Source: Bradyrhizobium sp. 4
GTDB lineage: Bacteria > Pseudomonadota > Alphaproteobacteria > Rhizobiales > Xanthobacteraceae
Direction: 5' to 3'
Assembly: GCF_023100905.1 (NCBI RefSeq)
Contig: NZ_CP064686.1
Location: 1,984,001 to 2,048,000 of the forward strand
Length of the DNA stretch: 64,000 bases
The position numbers and the translations under genes are program-made. Shown here piece by piece: positions 27,062 to 34,911 of this stretch. The notes beneath the pieces were generated by a model. That model was not told where the DNA came from, ran no database searches, and saw only the letters and a program-made list of their open reading frames with translations. Each line of letters begins with the position of its first letter. Position 1 is the first letter of the stretch.

Positions 27062-27684
27062 TTGGCCTTGAGGCGCTGCTTGCGCTGCGTCTTGCCGCAG
27101 CTCGCGTGACAATGGCAGTCGACGAGATGATCGTTGACCATGCCGGTCGCCTCCATGAAGGCATAGACGATGGTCGGGCCGACGAACTTGAAGCCGCGCG
27201 AGGACAGCTCCTTGGAGATCTGCATGGAGAGCGGCGTCGAGGCCGGCACGCTCGCGGTGGTCTTGAAATGATTGACCTTGGGCTTTCCGTCCATGAAGTC
27301 CCACAGGAATCTCGAGAAGCCGGGGCCCTTCTCCATGATGCCGAGATAGGATTTCGCGCTCGATATCGCGCCGTCGATCTTGGCCTTGTTGCGCACGATG
27401 CCGGCATCGTTCATCAGCGCGTGAACTTTCTTCTCGTTGTAGCGTGCGATCTTTTCCGGCTGGAAATCGTCGAAGGCTTTGCGGAAATTGTCGCGCTTGC
27501 GCAGGATCGTGATCCAGGACAGGCCGGCCTGGAAACCGTCGAGGATCAGCTTCTCATAGAGCGCGCGGTCGTCGTATTCCGGCACGCCCCATTCGGTGTC
27601 GTGATAGGCGACGTAGAGCGGATCTTCGCCGGGCCAGGGGCAACGCGTCTTTCCGTCGGGATGCAGGCGGGGAGCACGGCTCAT
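27058..27684 (-). CDS. tag: DNA-3-methyladenine glycosylase I
   Basis: Tag removes 3-methyladenine from alkylated DNA. The 208-aa protein has the family signature PLYVAYHDTEWGVPEYDDRALYEKLILDGFQAGLSW (by pieces: YHDTEWG, FQAGLSW), the KAKID helix and the C-terminal VNDHLVDCHCH. C15 and H28 with the late His/Cys pair match the structural zinc site of E. coli Tag. It overlaps ygfZ upstream and the HD gene downstream by 4 bp each, forming a compact ygfZ-tag-HD unit. Confidence 0.95.
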   Translation of the reverse strand: MSRAPRLHPDGKTRCPWPGEDPLYVAYHDTEWGVPEYDDRALYEKLILDGFQAGLSWITILRKRDNFRKAFDDFQPEKIARYNEKKVHALMNDAGIVRNKAKIDGAISSAKSYLGIMEKGPGFSRFLWDFMDGKPKVNHFKTTASVPASTPLSMQISKELSSRGFKFVGPTIVYAFMEATGMVNDHLVDCHCHASCGKTQRKQRLKAK

Positions 27685-28562
27685 GCGATGGGTTGCTTCG
27701 TTGGAATGCGCACGACGCCTGGTTCCGCAAGCCTCACAGCGAGGCCACCGGCAGTCAGCGCCTGTCCTGCATCGAGCGCATCAGCGACGCGGTCGATGCG
27801 CACCAGCGCGATACCCTTGCCCTGCGCCGACGAGCCCATCGTGCCGACCGGCTTGTCGCCGGCGAGAACGCTGACGCCGGGCTCGGGCGAGGAGTTCTCG
27901 AGCAGCACCTTGACGCTACGGGTGCGCGCGGTGCCGCGATGCTGCATGCGCGAGACGACCTCCTGGCCGACATAGCAGCCCTTGTCGAAATCGACGCCGG
28001 AAAGGCGGTCCATGTTGGTCTCGTGCGGGAACGCATCGCTGTACGTGAAATCGAGCCCGCCGCGCGGCACGCCGAGCGCGATGCGGTGGGCCTCGTAGGC
28101 GGCGGCGTCGACCATCTCGGCGCCGATCAGATCGGACAGCTTCTGTTTGAGATCTTCGGGAATCAGGATGCGGGTGCCGAGGTCCTCATTGCGCGGATCG
28201 GCGAAGGCGAGGTCGAGTTGGGCCGCAGGCTTGCCGTCCCAGGCCGCGAGCACGCCGAGATCCTCGGACAGGTTTTCCACCGTGACCCTGGCGCGCAGCT
28301 TGTAGAATTTCAGCTTGGTGGCGAGGCCGTCGGCAAGCGGCTTCGGGCAATCGATCAGGAACCCACCGCCATGGCCGGCAGGCGCTTCCGTGATCAGGAA
28401 ATCCACGATGATCTTGCCCTGCGGCGTCAGCAGCGCGCCGAATCGGCCCAGGCCCGGTTTCAGCTTGTCGACATCGGTCGTGACGAGGCCATTGAGGAAG
28501 TTGCGCGCATCCTCGCCCGCGACCTTGATCACGCCCCGGTCCGGAAGAAACGCTGATTTCAT
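27681..28562 (-). CDS. ygfZ: Folate-binding protein YgfZ (iron-sulfur cluster maintenance)
   Basis: A 293-aa GcvT-like protein. YgfZ/IBA57 proteins bind tetrahydrofolate and support assembly or repair of certain Fe-S enzymes. The diagnostic K-G-C-Y-x-G-Q-E motif is present at residues 194-201, and the N-terminal FLNGLVTTDV / GRFGALLTPQGKI blocks match. ATG 28562 (MKSAFLPDRG) is preferred over the ATG at 28607. It is divergent from the dihydroorotase-like gene, with about 100 bp between. Confidence 0.93.
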   Translation of the reverse strand: MKSAFLPDRGVIKVAGEDARNFLNGLVTTDVDKLKPGLGRFGALLTPQGKIIVDFLITEAPAGHGGGFLIDCPKPLADGLATKLKFYKLRARVTVENLSEDLGVLAAWDGKPAAQLDLAFADPRNEDLGTRILIPEDLKQKLSDLIGAEMVDAAAYEAHRIALGVPRGGLDFTYSDAFPHETNMDRLSGVDFDKGCYVGQEVVSRMQHRGTARTRSVKVLLENSSPEPGVSVLAGDKPVGTMGSSAQGKGIALVRIDRVADALDAGQALTAGGLAVRLAEPGVVRIPTKQPIA

Positions 28563-28663
28563 ACGAAAATCTCTTGCGACATGTTGCTCCGGAACGTAAG
28601 CCCGCAAGGCAAAAACGACAAGACCTCAAGCCCTGCGCTTGGGGACGAGAGAGGCCTTCAGCC

Positions 28664-29998
28664 ATGACCCAGCGTTTCGACGTGATCCTCAAGGGCGGCA
28701 CTGTCGTCAACCAGGACGGCGAGGGAGCCCGCGATATCGGCGTCGTCAACGGCCGCATTGCCGAGATCGGCGCGCTGTCGCAGGCTTCCGCCGCGGAGGT
28801 GATCGACTGCAAGGGTCTGCACATCCTGCCCGGCGTGATGGACACGCAGGTGCATTTCCGTGAGCCCGGGCTGGAGCAGAAGGAAGACCTCGAGACCGGC
28901 TCGCGCAGCGCCGTGATGGGCGGCGTCACCGCCGTGTTCGAGATGCCGAACACCTCGCCATTGACCGTGACCGAGGCCACCTTCACCGACAAGGTGAAGC
29001 GCGCCCATCACCGCATGCATTGCGACTTCGCCTTCTTCATCGGCGGCACCCGCGAGAATGTGCAGGATCTGCCGGTGCTGGAGCGGGCGCCAGGTTGCGC
29101 CGGCGTCAAAGTGTTCATCGGCTCCTCGACCGGCGCGCTCTTGGTGGAGGACGACGAGAGCCTGCGCCGCATCTTCCAGGTGATCCGCCGCCGCGCCGCG
29201 TTCCACGCCGAGGACGAATACCGTCTTAATGAACGCAAGCCGCTGCGCATCGAGGGCGACACGCGTTCGCACCCGGTGTGGCGCGACGAGACCGCGGCGC
29301 TGATGGCGACGCAGCGGCTGGTCAAGCTCGCGCACGAGACCGGCAAGCGCATCCACGTGCTGCACATCTCGACCAAGGAAGAGATCGAATTTTTGCGCGA
29401 CCACAAGGATGTCGCGTCCTGCGAGGCGACGCCGCATCATCTCACGCTGGTCGCGCCCGAATGCTACGAGCGGCTCGGCACGCTGGCGCAGATGAACCCG
29501 CCCGTGCGCGGCGCCGATCACCGCGCCGGGATCTGGCGCGGCATCGAGCAGGGCATCATCGACGTGCTCGGCTCCGACCACGCCCCGCATACGCTTGAAG
29601 AGAAACAGAAGACCTATCCGGCCTCGCCCTCCGGCATGACCGGTGTGCAGACGCTGGTGCCGCTCATGCTCGACCACGTCAATGCCGGCCGCCTGTCGCT
29701 GGCAAGGTTCGTCGATCTCACCAGCACCGGCCCCGCGCGCCTCTACAATATGGCCTGCAAGGGCCGCATCGCCGCCGGCTACGATGCCGACTTCACTGTC
29801 GTCGATCTCAAGCGCAGCGAGACCATCACCAACAAATGGGTCGCGTCCAAGGCCGGCTGGACCCCCTATGACGGCGTCCGCGTCACCGGCTGGCCCGTCG
29901 GCACCTTCGTCCGCGGCCGCCGCGTGATGTGGCAGGGCGAGCTCGTGACGGCCTCGCAAGGTGAGCCGGTGCGGTTTCTGGAGACGTTGAAGCAGTAG
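28664..29998 (+). CDS. pyrC: Dihydroorotase-like amidohydrolase
   Basis: A 444-aa member of the metal-dependent amidohydrolase/dihydroorotase class I family: LPGVMDTQVHFREPG, AVMGGVTAVFEMPNTSPLT, the Lys segment GVKVFIGSSTGALL, HVLHIST, ATPHHLTL and LGSDHAPH. The first metal motif, usually HxH, reads Q62-V-H64 (CAG codon 28847-28849), so one expected zinc ligand is replaced. The protein may be a dihydroorotase subtype, another cyclic-amide hydrolase, or a non-catalytic partner. GAGAGG precedes ATG 28664. No other pyrimidine genes lie nearby. Confidence 0.75.
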   Translation: MTQRFDVILKGGTVVNQDGEGARDIGVVNGRIAEIGALSQASAAEVIDCKGLHILPGVMDTQVHFREPGLEQKEDLETGSRSAVMGGVTAVFEMPNTSPLTVTEATFTDKVKRAHHRMHCDFAFFIGGTRENVQDLPVLERAPGCAGVKVFIGSSTGALLVEDDESLRRIFQVIRRRAAFHAEDEYRLNERKPLRIEGDTRSHPVWRDETAALMATQRLVKLAHETGKRIHVLHISTKEEIEFLRDHKDVASCEATPHHLTLVAPECYERLGTLAQMNPPVRGADHRAGIWRGIEQGIIDVLGSDHAPHTLEEKQKTYPASPSGMTGVQTLVPLMLDHVNAGRLSLARFVDLTSTGPARLYNMACKGRIAAGYDADFTVVDLKRSETITNKWVASKAGWTPYDGVRVTGWPVGTFVRGRRVMWQGELVTASQGEPVRFLETLKQ

Positions 29999-30040
29999 GG
30001 ATTGCAGGTAAGCGGCACAAACTTCCCACACATCCGGGTG

Positions 30041-30160
30041 TCGCCCTGGCGAAAGCCAGGACCCATTATCCCGACTGCATTTTGTTGCGAAGATGGGTGG
30101 CTACACGTGTGCGCCACAATTTGAACTTGTGGCAATGGGTTCTGGCTTTCGCCAGGACGA
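30041..30160. repeat. Palindromic intergenic repeat (CCTGGCGAAAGCCAGGACCCA family)
   Basis: The left arm 30041-30065 and right arm 30136-30160 are inverted copies (few mismatches), with inner pairing CCACAA/TTGTGG. The same repeat family occurs at 46750-46872. Confidence 0.75.
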
Positions 30161-30177
30161 CGCTGAGGGAGGAATGA

Positions 30178-31047
30178 ATGACCCAACCAACACCCCTCAT
30201 CACCACCGAGCAACTCGCAGCCCAGCTCGGCGATCCCAACCTGCGCCTCTACGACTGCACGACCTACAACGAGCCGGTGCCGCCGGGCAGCGACGTGCCC
30301 TATCGCGCGGTGCCCGGCGACAAGACGTTCGAGGCGGGCCATGTTCCGGGCGCCGATTTTCTCGACCTGCAGGGCGAGTTCTCTGACGCCTCCGCGCAGC
30401 AATTCTTCATGATGGCTGATGTGGCCCAGCTGGAGGCCGCCTTCGGCCGCCACGGCCTCGATGCATCGAAGTCGGTCGTCCTCTACAGCATCGGCACCAT
30501 GATGTGGTCGACGCGGGTCTGGTGGATGCTGCGCTCGCTCGGCGTCGACGCGCGGGTGCTCGACGGCGGCCTCGACAAATGGAAGGACGAGGGACGGCCG
30601 GTCGTAACAGGCGCCCCGAAGGGCTATCCGGCGACGACCTTCAAGGCCACACCGCGCGCTGGCTTCTTCGTCGACAAGAATGCAGTGAAGGCACGGCTCG
30701 GCGATTCCGCGACTGTTATCGTCAACGCGCTCGGTCCACAATTTCATCGCGGCCTCGAGCCGAGTCGCTACGGGCGGCCCGGCCGCATTCCCGGCAGCGT
30801 CAACGTATCAGCGGCAACGCTCGTCAATGCCGACAAGACTCTGACCTCGCTCGCCGATGCCGAAGCCAAATTCGCCGCGGCAGGCGTCACCCGCGACAAG
30901 AATGTGATCTGCTATTGTGGCGGCGGCATCTCGGCGACGATCGACCTGCTGTTGCTGACGCAGCTCGGCTACGACAAGCTGACGCTCTACGACGCCTCGA
31001 TGGGCGAGTGGGCGAGGGATCCGGCGCTCCCGATCGAGACAGATTAG
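30178..31047 (+). CDS. Sulfurtransferase (rhodanese, two-domain)
   Basis: A 289-aa tandem-rhodanese protein related to thiosulfate/3-mercaptopyruvate sulfurtransferases. The N-terminal non-catalytic domain includes HVPGADFLDLQGEF (about 57-70); the C-terminal domain has GRIPGSVNVSA and the active loop CYCGGGISAT with the nucleophilic Cys. The donor (thiosulfate or mercaptopyruvate) cannot be fixed from the loop CGGGI. ATG 30178 follows GAGGGAGG. A GC-rich hairpin around 31060-31081 probably terminates it. Confidence 0.88.
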   Translation: MTQPTPLITTEQLAAQLGDPNLRLYDCTTYNEPVPPGSDVPYRAVPGDKTFEAGHVPGADFLDLQGEFSDASAQQFFMMADVAQLEAAFGRHGLDASKSVVLYSIGTMMWSTRVWWMLRSLGVDARVLDGGLDKWKDEGRPVVTGAPKGYPATTFKATPRAGFFVDKNAVKARLGDSATVIVNALGPQFHRGLEPSRYGRPGRIPGSVNVSAATLVNADKTLTSLADAEAKFAAAGVTRDKNVICYCGGGISATIDLLLLTQLGYDKLTLYDASMGEWARDPALPIETD

Positions 31048-31087
31048 GACATTCCCTGGTCCTCCCCCAGGGGAGGGACAGAAAGTT

Positions 31088-31116
31088 GGGAACCTTTCCC
31101 TTGGGGCGGCATCCAA
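31088..31116 (+). promoter_or_regulatory. Candidate ECF promoter of the sigma factor gene
   Basis: GGGAAC (31088-31093), 17-bp spacer, ATCCAA (31111-31116), 36 bp before the sigma factor ATG. An identical hexamer pair with the same spacer lies before the DUF4142 gene. GGGAAC is a typical ECF -35 element, so autoregulation is inferred. Confidence 0.6.
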
Positions 31117-31152
31117 TGTCCGGGAACGAAGCCAATCGAGCAGGTGACCGCC

Positions 31153-31857
31153 ATGCCACGGACCGCAGCCGGCCTATCCGCCGGCGCAAAAACATCGGAA
31201 ATACGGACCTTGGAAGCCGAACTGGTCGAGCGCGCGCGGGGCCGTGACGAGGCCGCGTTGCGCGAGATCATGCAGGCCAACAACCGCAGGCTCTATCGTC
31301 TGGCGCGCGGAATTCTGCGCAGCGACAGCGAAGCCGAGGATGTCGTTCAGGAAACCTATGTCCGCGCCTTCACCCATCTCGACGGCTTCCGCGGCGAGTC
31401 CGGGCTATCGACCTGGCTGTCGCGCATCGCCATCAACGAGGCGCTTGGCCGGGCGCGAAGCGCCAGGCCGCATGTCGAACTCGGCTCGGTGCCCGAAGCG
31501 ATGCTCGAGGCGCAGATCATCAAATTTCCCGCTTCTCCCGCAGGCGATCCGGAAAGGACCATGGCCCAACGTGAAATCCAGCGCGTCGTCGAGCGCGCCA
31601 TCGATGAGTTGCCGGATGTCTTCCGGATGGTCTTCGTCGCACGCGTCATGGAAGGCATGAACATCGAGGAGACCGCCGAGCTGCTCGGCGTCAAGCCCGA
31701 GACCGTGAAGACGCGGCTGCACCGTGCGCGGACCATGCTGCGCGAGAACGTCGAGAAGGAGATCGGTCCGGTGGTGATGGATGCGTTCCCGTTCGCCGGG
31801 TGGCGCTGCGAGCGGCTGACCGTGTCGGTGCTGAAGCGGCTCGGCATCGGCGGCTGA
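31153..31857 (+). CDS. ECF-family RNA polymerase sigma factor
   Basis: A 234-aa extracytoplasmic-function sigma factor. Region 2 includes RLYRLARGILRSDSEAEDVVQETYVRAFTHLDGF (in pieces: EAEDVVQETYVRAF), region 4 is near 155-205 (ELPDVFRMVFVARV, ETAELLGVKPETVKTRLHRAR). A C-terminal extension (DAFPFAGWRCERLTVSVLKRLGIGG) goes past the usual ECF end. No anti-sigma gene is adjacent. ATG 31153 is preferred; GTG at 31144 is possible. It is followed by a DUF4142 gene and a cupredoxin gene, which carry the same promoter-like element and are its probable targets. Confidence 0.93.
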   Translation: MPRTAAGLSAGAKTSEIRTLEAELVERARGRDEAALREIMQANNRRLYRLARGILRSDSEAEDVVQETYVRAFTHLDGFRGESGLSTWLSRIAINEALGRARSARPHVELGSVPEAMLEAQIIKFPASPAGDPERTMAQREIQRVVERAIDELPDVFRMVFVARVMEGMNIEETAELLGVKPETVKTRLHRARTMLRENVEKEIGPVVMDAFPFAGWRCERLTVSVLKRLGIGG

Positions 31858-31865
31858 AGTTTTTC

Positions 31866-31894
31866 GGGAACGTTCGCGCGAGAATTCCATCCAA
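31866..31894 (+). promoter_or_regulatory. Candidate ECF promoter of the DUF4142-cupredoxin pair
   Basis: GGGAAC (31866-31871), 17-bp spacer, ATCCAA (31889-31894), 54 bp before the DUF4142 ATG at 31949. Both hexamers and the spacer length match the element at 31088-31116, while the spacer sequences differ. Confidence 0.6.
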
Positions 31895-31948
31895 CGCCTG
31901 TGAAGCAACGCGCCGGCAAAGCGTCCGGCACCACAGGAGTGTCAAACC

Positions 31949-32482
31949 ATGTTCGTTCGTTGGAGCGCGGCGATCGCCGCTGCAATTTTGTTGTCGAGCC
32001 CTGCGCTGCTGCAAGACGCCAGAGCAGCCGACAAGCCGACCGATCCGCAGATCGCCCACATCGCCTACACCGCGGGCGTGATCGACATCAACGCAGCCAA
32101 GCAGGCGCAGAAGAAGGCCAAGAACAAGGACGTGAAGGCATTTGCCGAGGACATGCTGCGCGACCATGAGGCCGTCAACAAGCAGGCGCTCGCGCTGGTC
32201 AAGAAGCTGAACGTCACGCCTGAAGACAACGACACCAGCAAGGCGCTGTCAAAGCAGGCGAGCGATAAGCTCGCCGAACTCGACAAGCTAAATGGTGCGG
32301 CCTTCGACAAGGCCTATGTCGCAAACGAGGTCGCCTACCACAAGACGGTCAACGGCGCGCTGGAAACCCAGCTCATTCCATCCGCCAGCAATGCCGAGCT
32401 GAAGAGCCTGCTGCAGACCGGCCTGAAAATCTTCCAGGGGCATCAGCAGCATGCCGAGCATGTCGCGGCGGAGCTGAAATAG
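31949..32482 (+). CDS. DUF4142 periplasmic protein
   Basis: A 177-aa secreted protein with signal peptide (MFVRWSAAIAAAILLSSPALL, cleavage probably after DARA). The mature part is an all-helical ferritin-like bundle of the DUF4142 type: AYTAGVIDINAAKQAQ, VKAFAEDMLRDHEAVNKQ and NEVAYHKTVNGALETQLIP, with His/Asp/Glu residues in helices. Function is unknown; relatives are often stress-induced. AGGAGTG precedes the ATG. It is 7 bp from the cupredoxin gene and probably controlled by the upstream ECF sigma factor. Confidence 0.88.
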   Translation: MFVRWSAAIAAAILLSSPALLQDARAADKPTDPQIAHIAYTAGVIDINAAKQAQKKAKNKDVKAFAEDMLRDHEAVNKQALALVKKLNVTPEDNDTSKALSKQASDKLAELDKLNGAAFDKAYVANEVAYHKTVNGALETQLIPSASNAELKSLLQTGLKIFQGHQQHAEHVAAELK

Positions 32483-32489
32483 GGAGGCA

Positions 32490-32810
32490 ATGATGCCGGG
32501 ACGATTGTCTGCGATCGTGTCAGCGGTCCTGCTCGTGGCGTTGGCCGTCCCGGCGCACGCTGCGACCATCGAGATCACGATGGAGAATCTCGAAGTGTCG
32601 CCGAAAGACGCTTCGGCCAAGGTCGGCGACACCATTGAATGGATCAACAAGGACGTCTTCGCCCACACCGCGACTGCTGGGAACGGCGATTTCGACGTCA
32701 ACCTGCCTGCGAAAAAATCAGGGACGTTGGTTCTCAAGAAGGCAGGCACGGTCGATTATTACTGCCGCTATCATCCCAACATGAAAGCGACGCTCAAGAT
32801 CGAGCCCTAA
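32490..32810 (+). CDS. Cupredoxin (amicyanin/plastocyanin-like type 1 copper protein)
   Basis: A 106-aa periplasmic protein with signal peptide (residues 1-24, ending PAHA). All four type 1 copper ligands are visible: His59 (FAHTAT) and Cys92, His95 and Met98 in YYCRYHPNM. The short Cys-x2-His-x2-Met loop is typical of the amicyanin/plastocyanin class. It is probably an electron carrier; no partner dehydrogenase is nearby. It follows the DUF4142 gene by 7 bp and ends at a strong terminator. Confidence 0.92.
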   Translation: MMPGRLSAIVSAVLLVALAVPAHAATIEITMENLEVSPKDASAKVGDTIEWINKDVFAHTATAGNGDFDVNLPAKKSGTLVLKKAGTVDYYCRYHPNMKATLKIEP

Positions 32811-32847
32811 CGGCTGGGGAGCGTATTCCCCACGGCAGCGGAAACTG

Positions 32848-32874
32848 GCCCCGCCCGCGTGGCGGGGGCATTTT
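32848..32874 (+). terminator. Terminator after the cupredoxin gene
   Basis: GCCCCGCC pairs with GGCGGGGGC (one bulged G) around the loop CGCGT, followed by ATTTT. It separates the convergent cupredoxin and 88-aa gene. Confidence 0.8.
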
Positions 32875-32902
32875 CGGCAAGGCTTACTGCCTGGAGGAAG
32901 AC

Positions 32903-33169
32903 TTACTGTCTGGAAATATCGACCGAGAATTCGCCGTTGCGGATGCGGCCGGGAAAGCCTTCAACGAACTTCGCCACCGCGTCCTCGCCATAGGTGCCGA
33001 CGAGCTCGGCAAGGGCCGCAAACAGGCTCGCCTGCGCCAGGCAGTCGCCGTCGACGCCATCATGGCGCGCTTCGGCCCAGGCCTCGTTGAGATAGCTCAG
33101 TGCGGCCTGCTTCTGCTCGTGATCGGGCAGCGGCGCGCGTGCGGGGGCGTAGGACACTGGATGGCTCAT
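32903..33169 (-). CDS. Small hypothetical protein, 88 aa
   Basis: Not recognised as a named family. An acidic, soluble, helical protein (ALSYLNEAWAEARHDGVDGDCLAQASLFAALAELVGTYGEDAVAKFVE in consecutive helices) without signal peptide. Codon use is like that of the surrounding genes and it ends in a conserved-looking FSVDISRQ. It converges on the cupredoxin gene. Confidence 0.7.
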   Translation of the reverse strand: MSHPVSYAPARAPLPDHEQKQAALSYLNEAWAEARHDGVDGDCLAQASLFAALAELVGTYGEDAVAKFVEGFPGRIRNGEFSVDISRQ

Positions 33170-33325
33170 GAAACTCGATCAGGGCTGGGGCGCGATCCAC
33201 GGCGATGCGCTGTGCGAGAGGTGTAGCACGCGCGTTAACGCCCGCTAGGCCACATCTTTAGGAACGGTTAACGGCTGTGTACAAACTCGACGACGGGGTT
33301 CCCCGCCGCGCGTCCGACAGCCCAA

Positions 33326-33440
33326 TCCTCATGGTGAGGAGCGCGTTGTTCGCGCGCGTCTCGAACCATGCAGGCCCCGCTAGAGCCGGGCCTTTCATGC
33401 TTCGAGACGCCCGCTTTGGCGGGATCCTCAGGATGAGGAA
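33326..33440. repeat. Palindromic intergenic repeat
   Basis: ATCCTCATGGTGAGGA at the left and ATCCTCAGGATGAGGA at the right flank inner inverted blocks (CGCGCGTCTCGAACCATGCAGG / CATGCTTCGAGACGCCCG, partly paired). It fills most of the 300-bp gap 33170-33469; nothing else is seen there. Confidence 0.6.
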
Positions 33441-33469
33441 TTTGCGTTGCAGGATGAAGCCGACAGGAA

Positions 33470-33847
33470 TCAGTTCGCGTAACGCGCCGTGAGATCGCGC
33501 GAGATCTTCGCGCCTTCCTCGATGTAGCGGCGGATCGCCACCGTCGCGGCCGGCGTGCAGCTCCGGTAGGTCTGCTGAAAACCGTTATAGCCGCGGTTGA
33601 AGCCGGCGATCATGCGGGTGCGGCGTTCACCGGCGGGGGTTTCGGCATCGATCAGCGCCTGCATCTCGCTGCGCCATTTGTTGCCCTCGTTGGACCCGCA
33701 GATGCCGCGCAGATAGTGCAGCCCACCGAGAATCTCCGCCAGCCGCTGCAAATCGCCGTCAAACGGCGCTGCCCCGTCCTGAGCCCTCGTGGGCACCGAG
33801 GCACAGGCGAGAATCAGGGCAAAAATGGCCAGAAATCGCGTCGACAT
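33470..33847 (-). CDS. TIGR02301-family secreted protein
   Basis: A 125-aa protein with N-terminal signal peptide (MSTRFLAIFALILACASVPTRA). The mature part matches the alphaproteobacterial TIGR02301 family from memory: LQRLAEILGGLHYLRGICG, EGNKWR, RTRMIAGFNRGYNGF and YRSC, with two Cys likely to form a disulfide. Function unknown. ATG 33847 is used because the signal peptide begins there. Confidence 0.82.
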   Translation of the reverse strand: MSTRFLAIFALILACASVPTRAQDGAAPFDGDLQRLAEILGGLHYLRGICGSNEGNKWRSEMQALIDAETPAGERRTRMIAGFNRGYNGFQQTYRSCTPAATVAIRRYIEEGAKISRDLTARYAN

Positions 33848-33894
33848 CGGCCGAGTGTATGCCTCCTCGGGGCGGTGGACGCAAGGCGTGGCCG

Positions 33895-34329
33895 TCAGGG
33901 GCCGATCAGCCGGTGGGCGGACTGGATGACCTCTTCCAGCCCGCCGGTCAGCTTGAGGTCGCCAAGGCTCGCCAGGGCCTCCGGGGCGATCCAGCGGTAG
34001 TCGTCGAGCTCGTGGTTGAGAACCGGCTCCCGGGCCACCCATCGGGCAGCAAAGGACATGATCAGGTAGTGGCCCGCGCCGGCCGCGGCCGGGAGCACTT
34101 CGCGCCAGCCCGCGAGGCCAATGATGTCGATATCGAGCCCGGTCTCCTCGTCGATCTCGCGCGCCAGCGCCTGGTGCAGCGATTCGCCGAACTCGACCCG
34201 ACCGCCCGGCAGCGAATAGAACCCCTTTGCCGGCGAGCGTGCGCGACGGGTCAGAAGCACCTTGCCGTCACGAAAAATCGCGGCACTGACCGCGATCTGG
34301 GGATGGGCCGGCTGGACGATCGCAGCCAT
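33895..34329 (-). CDS. Nudix hydrolase
   Basis: A 144-aa nucleotide-diphosphate hydrolase. The Nudix box is complete: G-x5-E-x7-REIDEETG, seen as GRVEFGESLHQALAREIDEETG by pieces (near residues 42-64). Substrate cannot be predicted (MutT-, ADP-ribose- or NADH-type all possible). AGGTGAA precedes ATG 34329. It sits between two small minus-strand genes, 18 bp after the stop of the 166-aa gene upstream. Confidence 0.9.
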   Translation of the reverse strand: MAAIVQPAHPQIAVSAAIFRDGKVLLTRRARSPAKGFYSLPGGRVEFGESLHQALAREIDEETGLDIDIIGLAGWREVLPAAAGAGHYLIMSFAARWVAREPVLNHELDDYRWIAPEALASLGDLKLTGGLEEVIQSAHRLIGP

Positions 34330-34347
34330 GACTTCACCTGCTCGGGC

Positions 34348-34848
34348 CTAGTTCGCCATGATGTTGTCGACGTCGGCTTCCGCGCCGCCATTGATGATGC
34401 CGCCGCAGGCCGCGATCAGCGGCTTGACCCAGTGGGCGGCCTGCTCGGCGAGGCGAACGCGGGTCGTGTCCTTCTCGACCTCGCGCATGGCCGAGCCGAC
34501 CGCCGTCAGGATCGAGGTCATGGTGTCGGTGAGGTGGTCGAACTGGGCGCGCACGTTCGGGTCGGCGTTTTCATAGGCCTCGATCGCCAGATCCCGGGCC
34601 TTGAAATTCGACGCCGTGAAATGCTCGGCATAGGACAGCGGCGACCAGGTCAGAAAATCTTCCGCGCATTCCGGCATGTCGGGGACCATTTCCAGCAGCA
34701 TCACGGCTTCATTGAAATGGTTGAGATAGTCGGTGGCAAGCCCGGTCCGCGGGTTGATGTTGGCCACGCGCAGCCGCTCGGCCCAGGCCGCGGCCTCGGG
34801 CGCCGTCTGTCCATGCATTCGCGCCGGCTGGGAGACCGTTGAGCTCAT
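34348..34848 (-). CDS. Conserved hypothetical protein, 166 aa
   Basis: No named family recognised. A soluble, mostly helical protein with a notable central block (ATDYLNHFNEAVMLLEMVP, CAEDFLTWSPLSYAEHF) and a C-terminal GGIINGGAEADVDNIMA. No signal peptide or membrane segment. It is divergent from yedK; the 63-bp gap holds both promoters. Confidence 0.75.
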   Translation of the reverse strand: MSSTVSQPARMHGQTAPEAAAWAERLRVANINPRTGLATDYLNHFNEAVMLLEMVPDMPECAEDFLTWSPLSYAEHFTASNFKARDLAIEAYENADPNVRAQFDHLTDTMTSILTAVGSAMREVEKDTTRVRLAEQAAHWVKPLIAACGGIINGGAEADVDNIMAN

Positions 34849-34911
34849 CTGCCGCAGTGTTAACGTTCGGGGTTAAAAGGACCTGAACGGACCCTATATA
34901 GGCCCTCAAGG

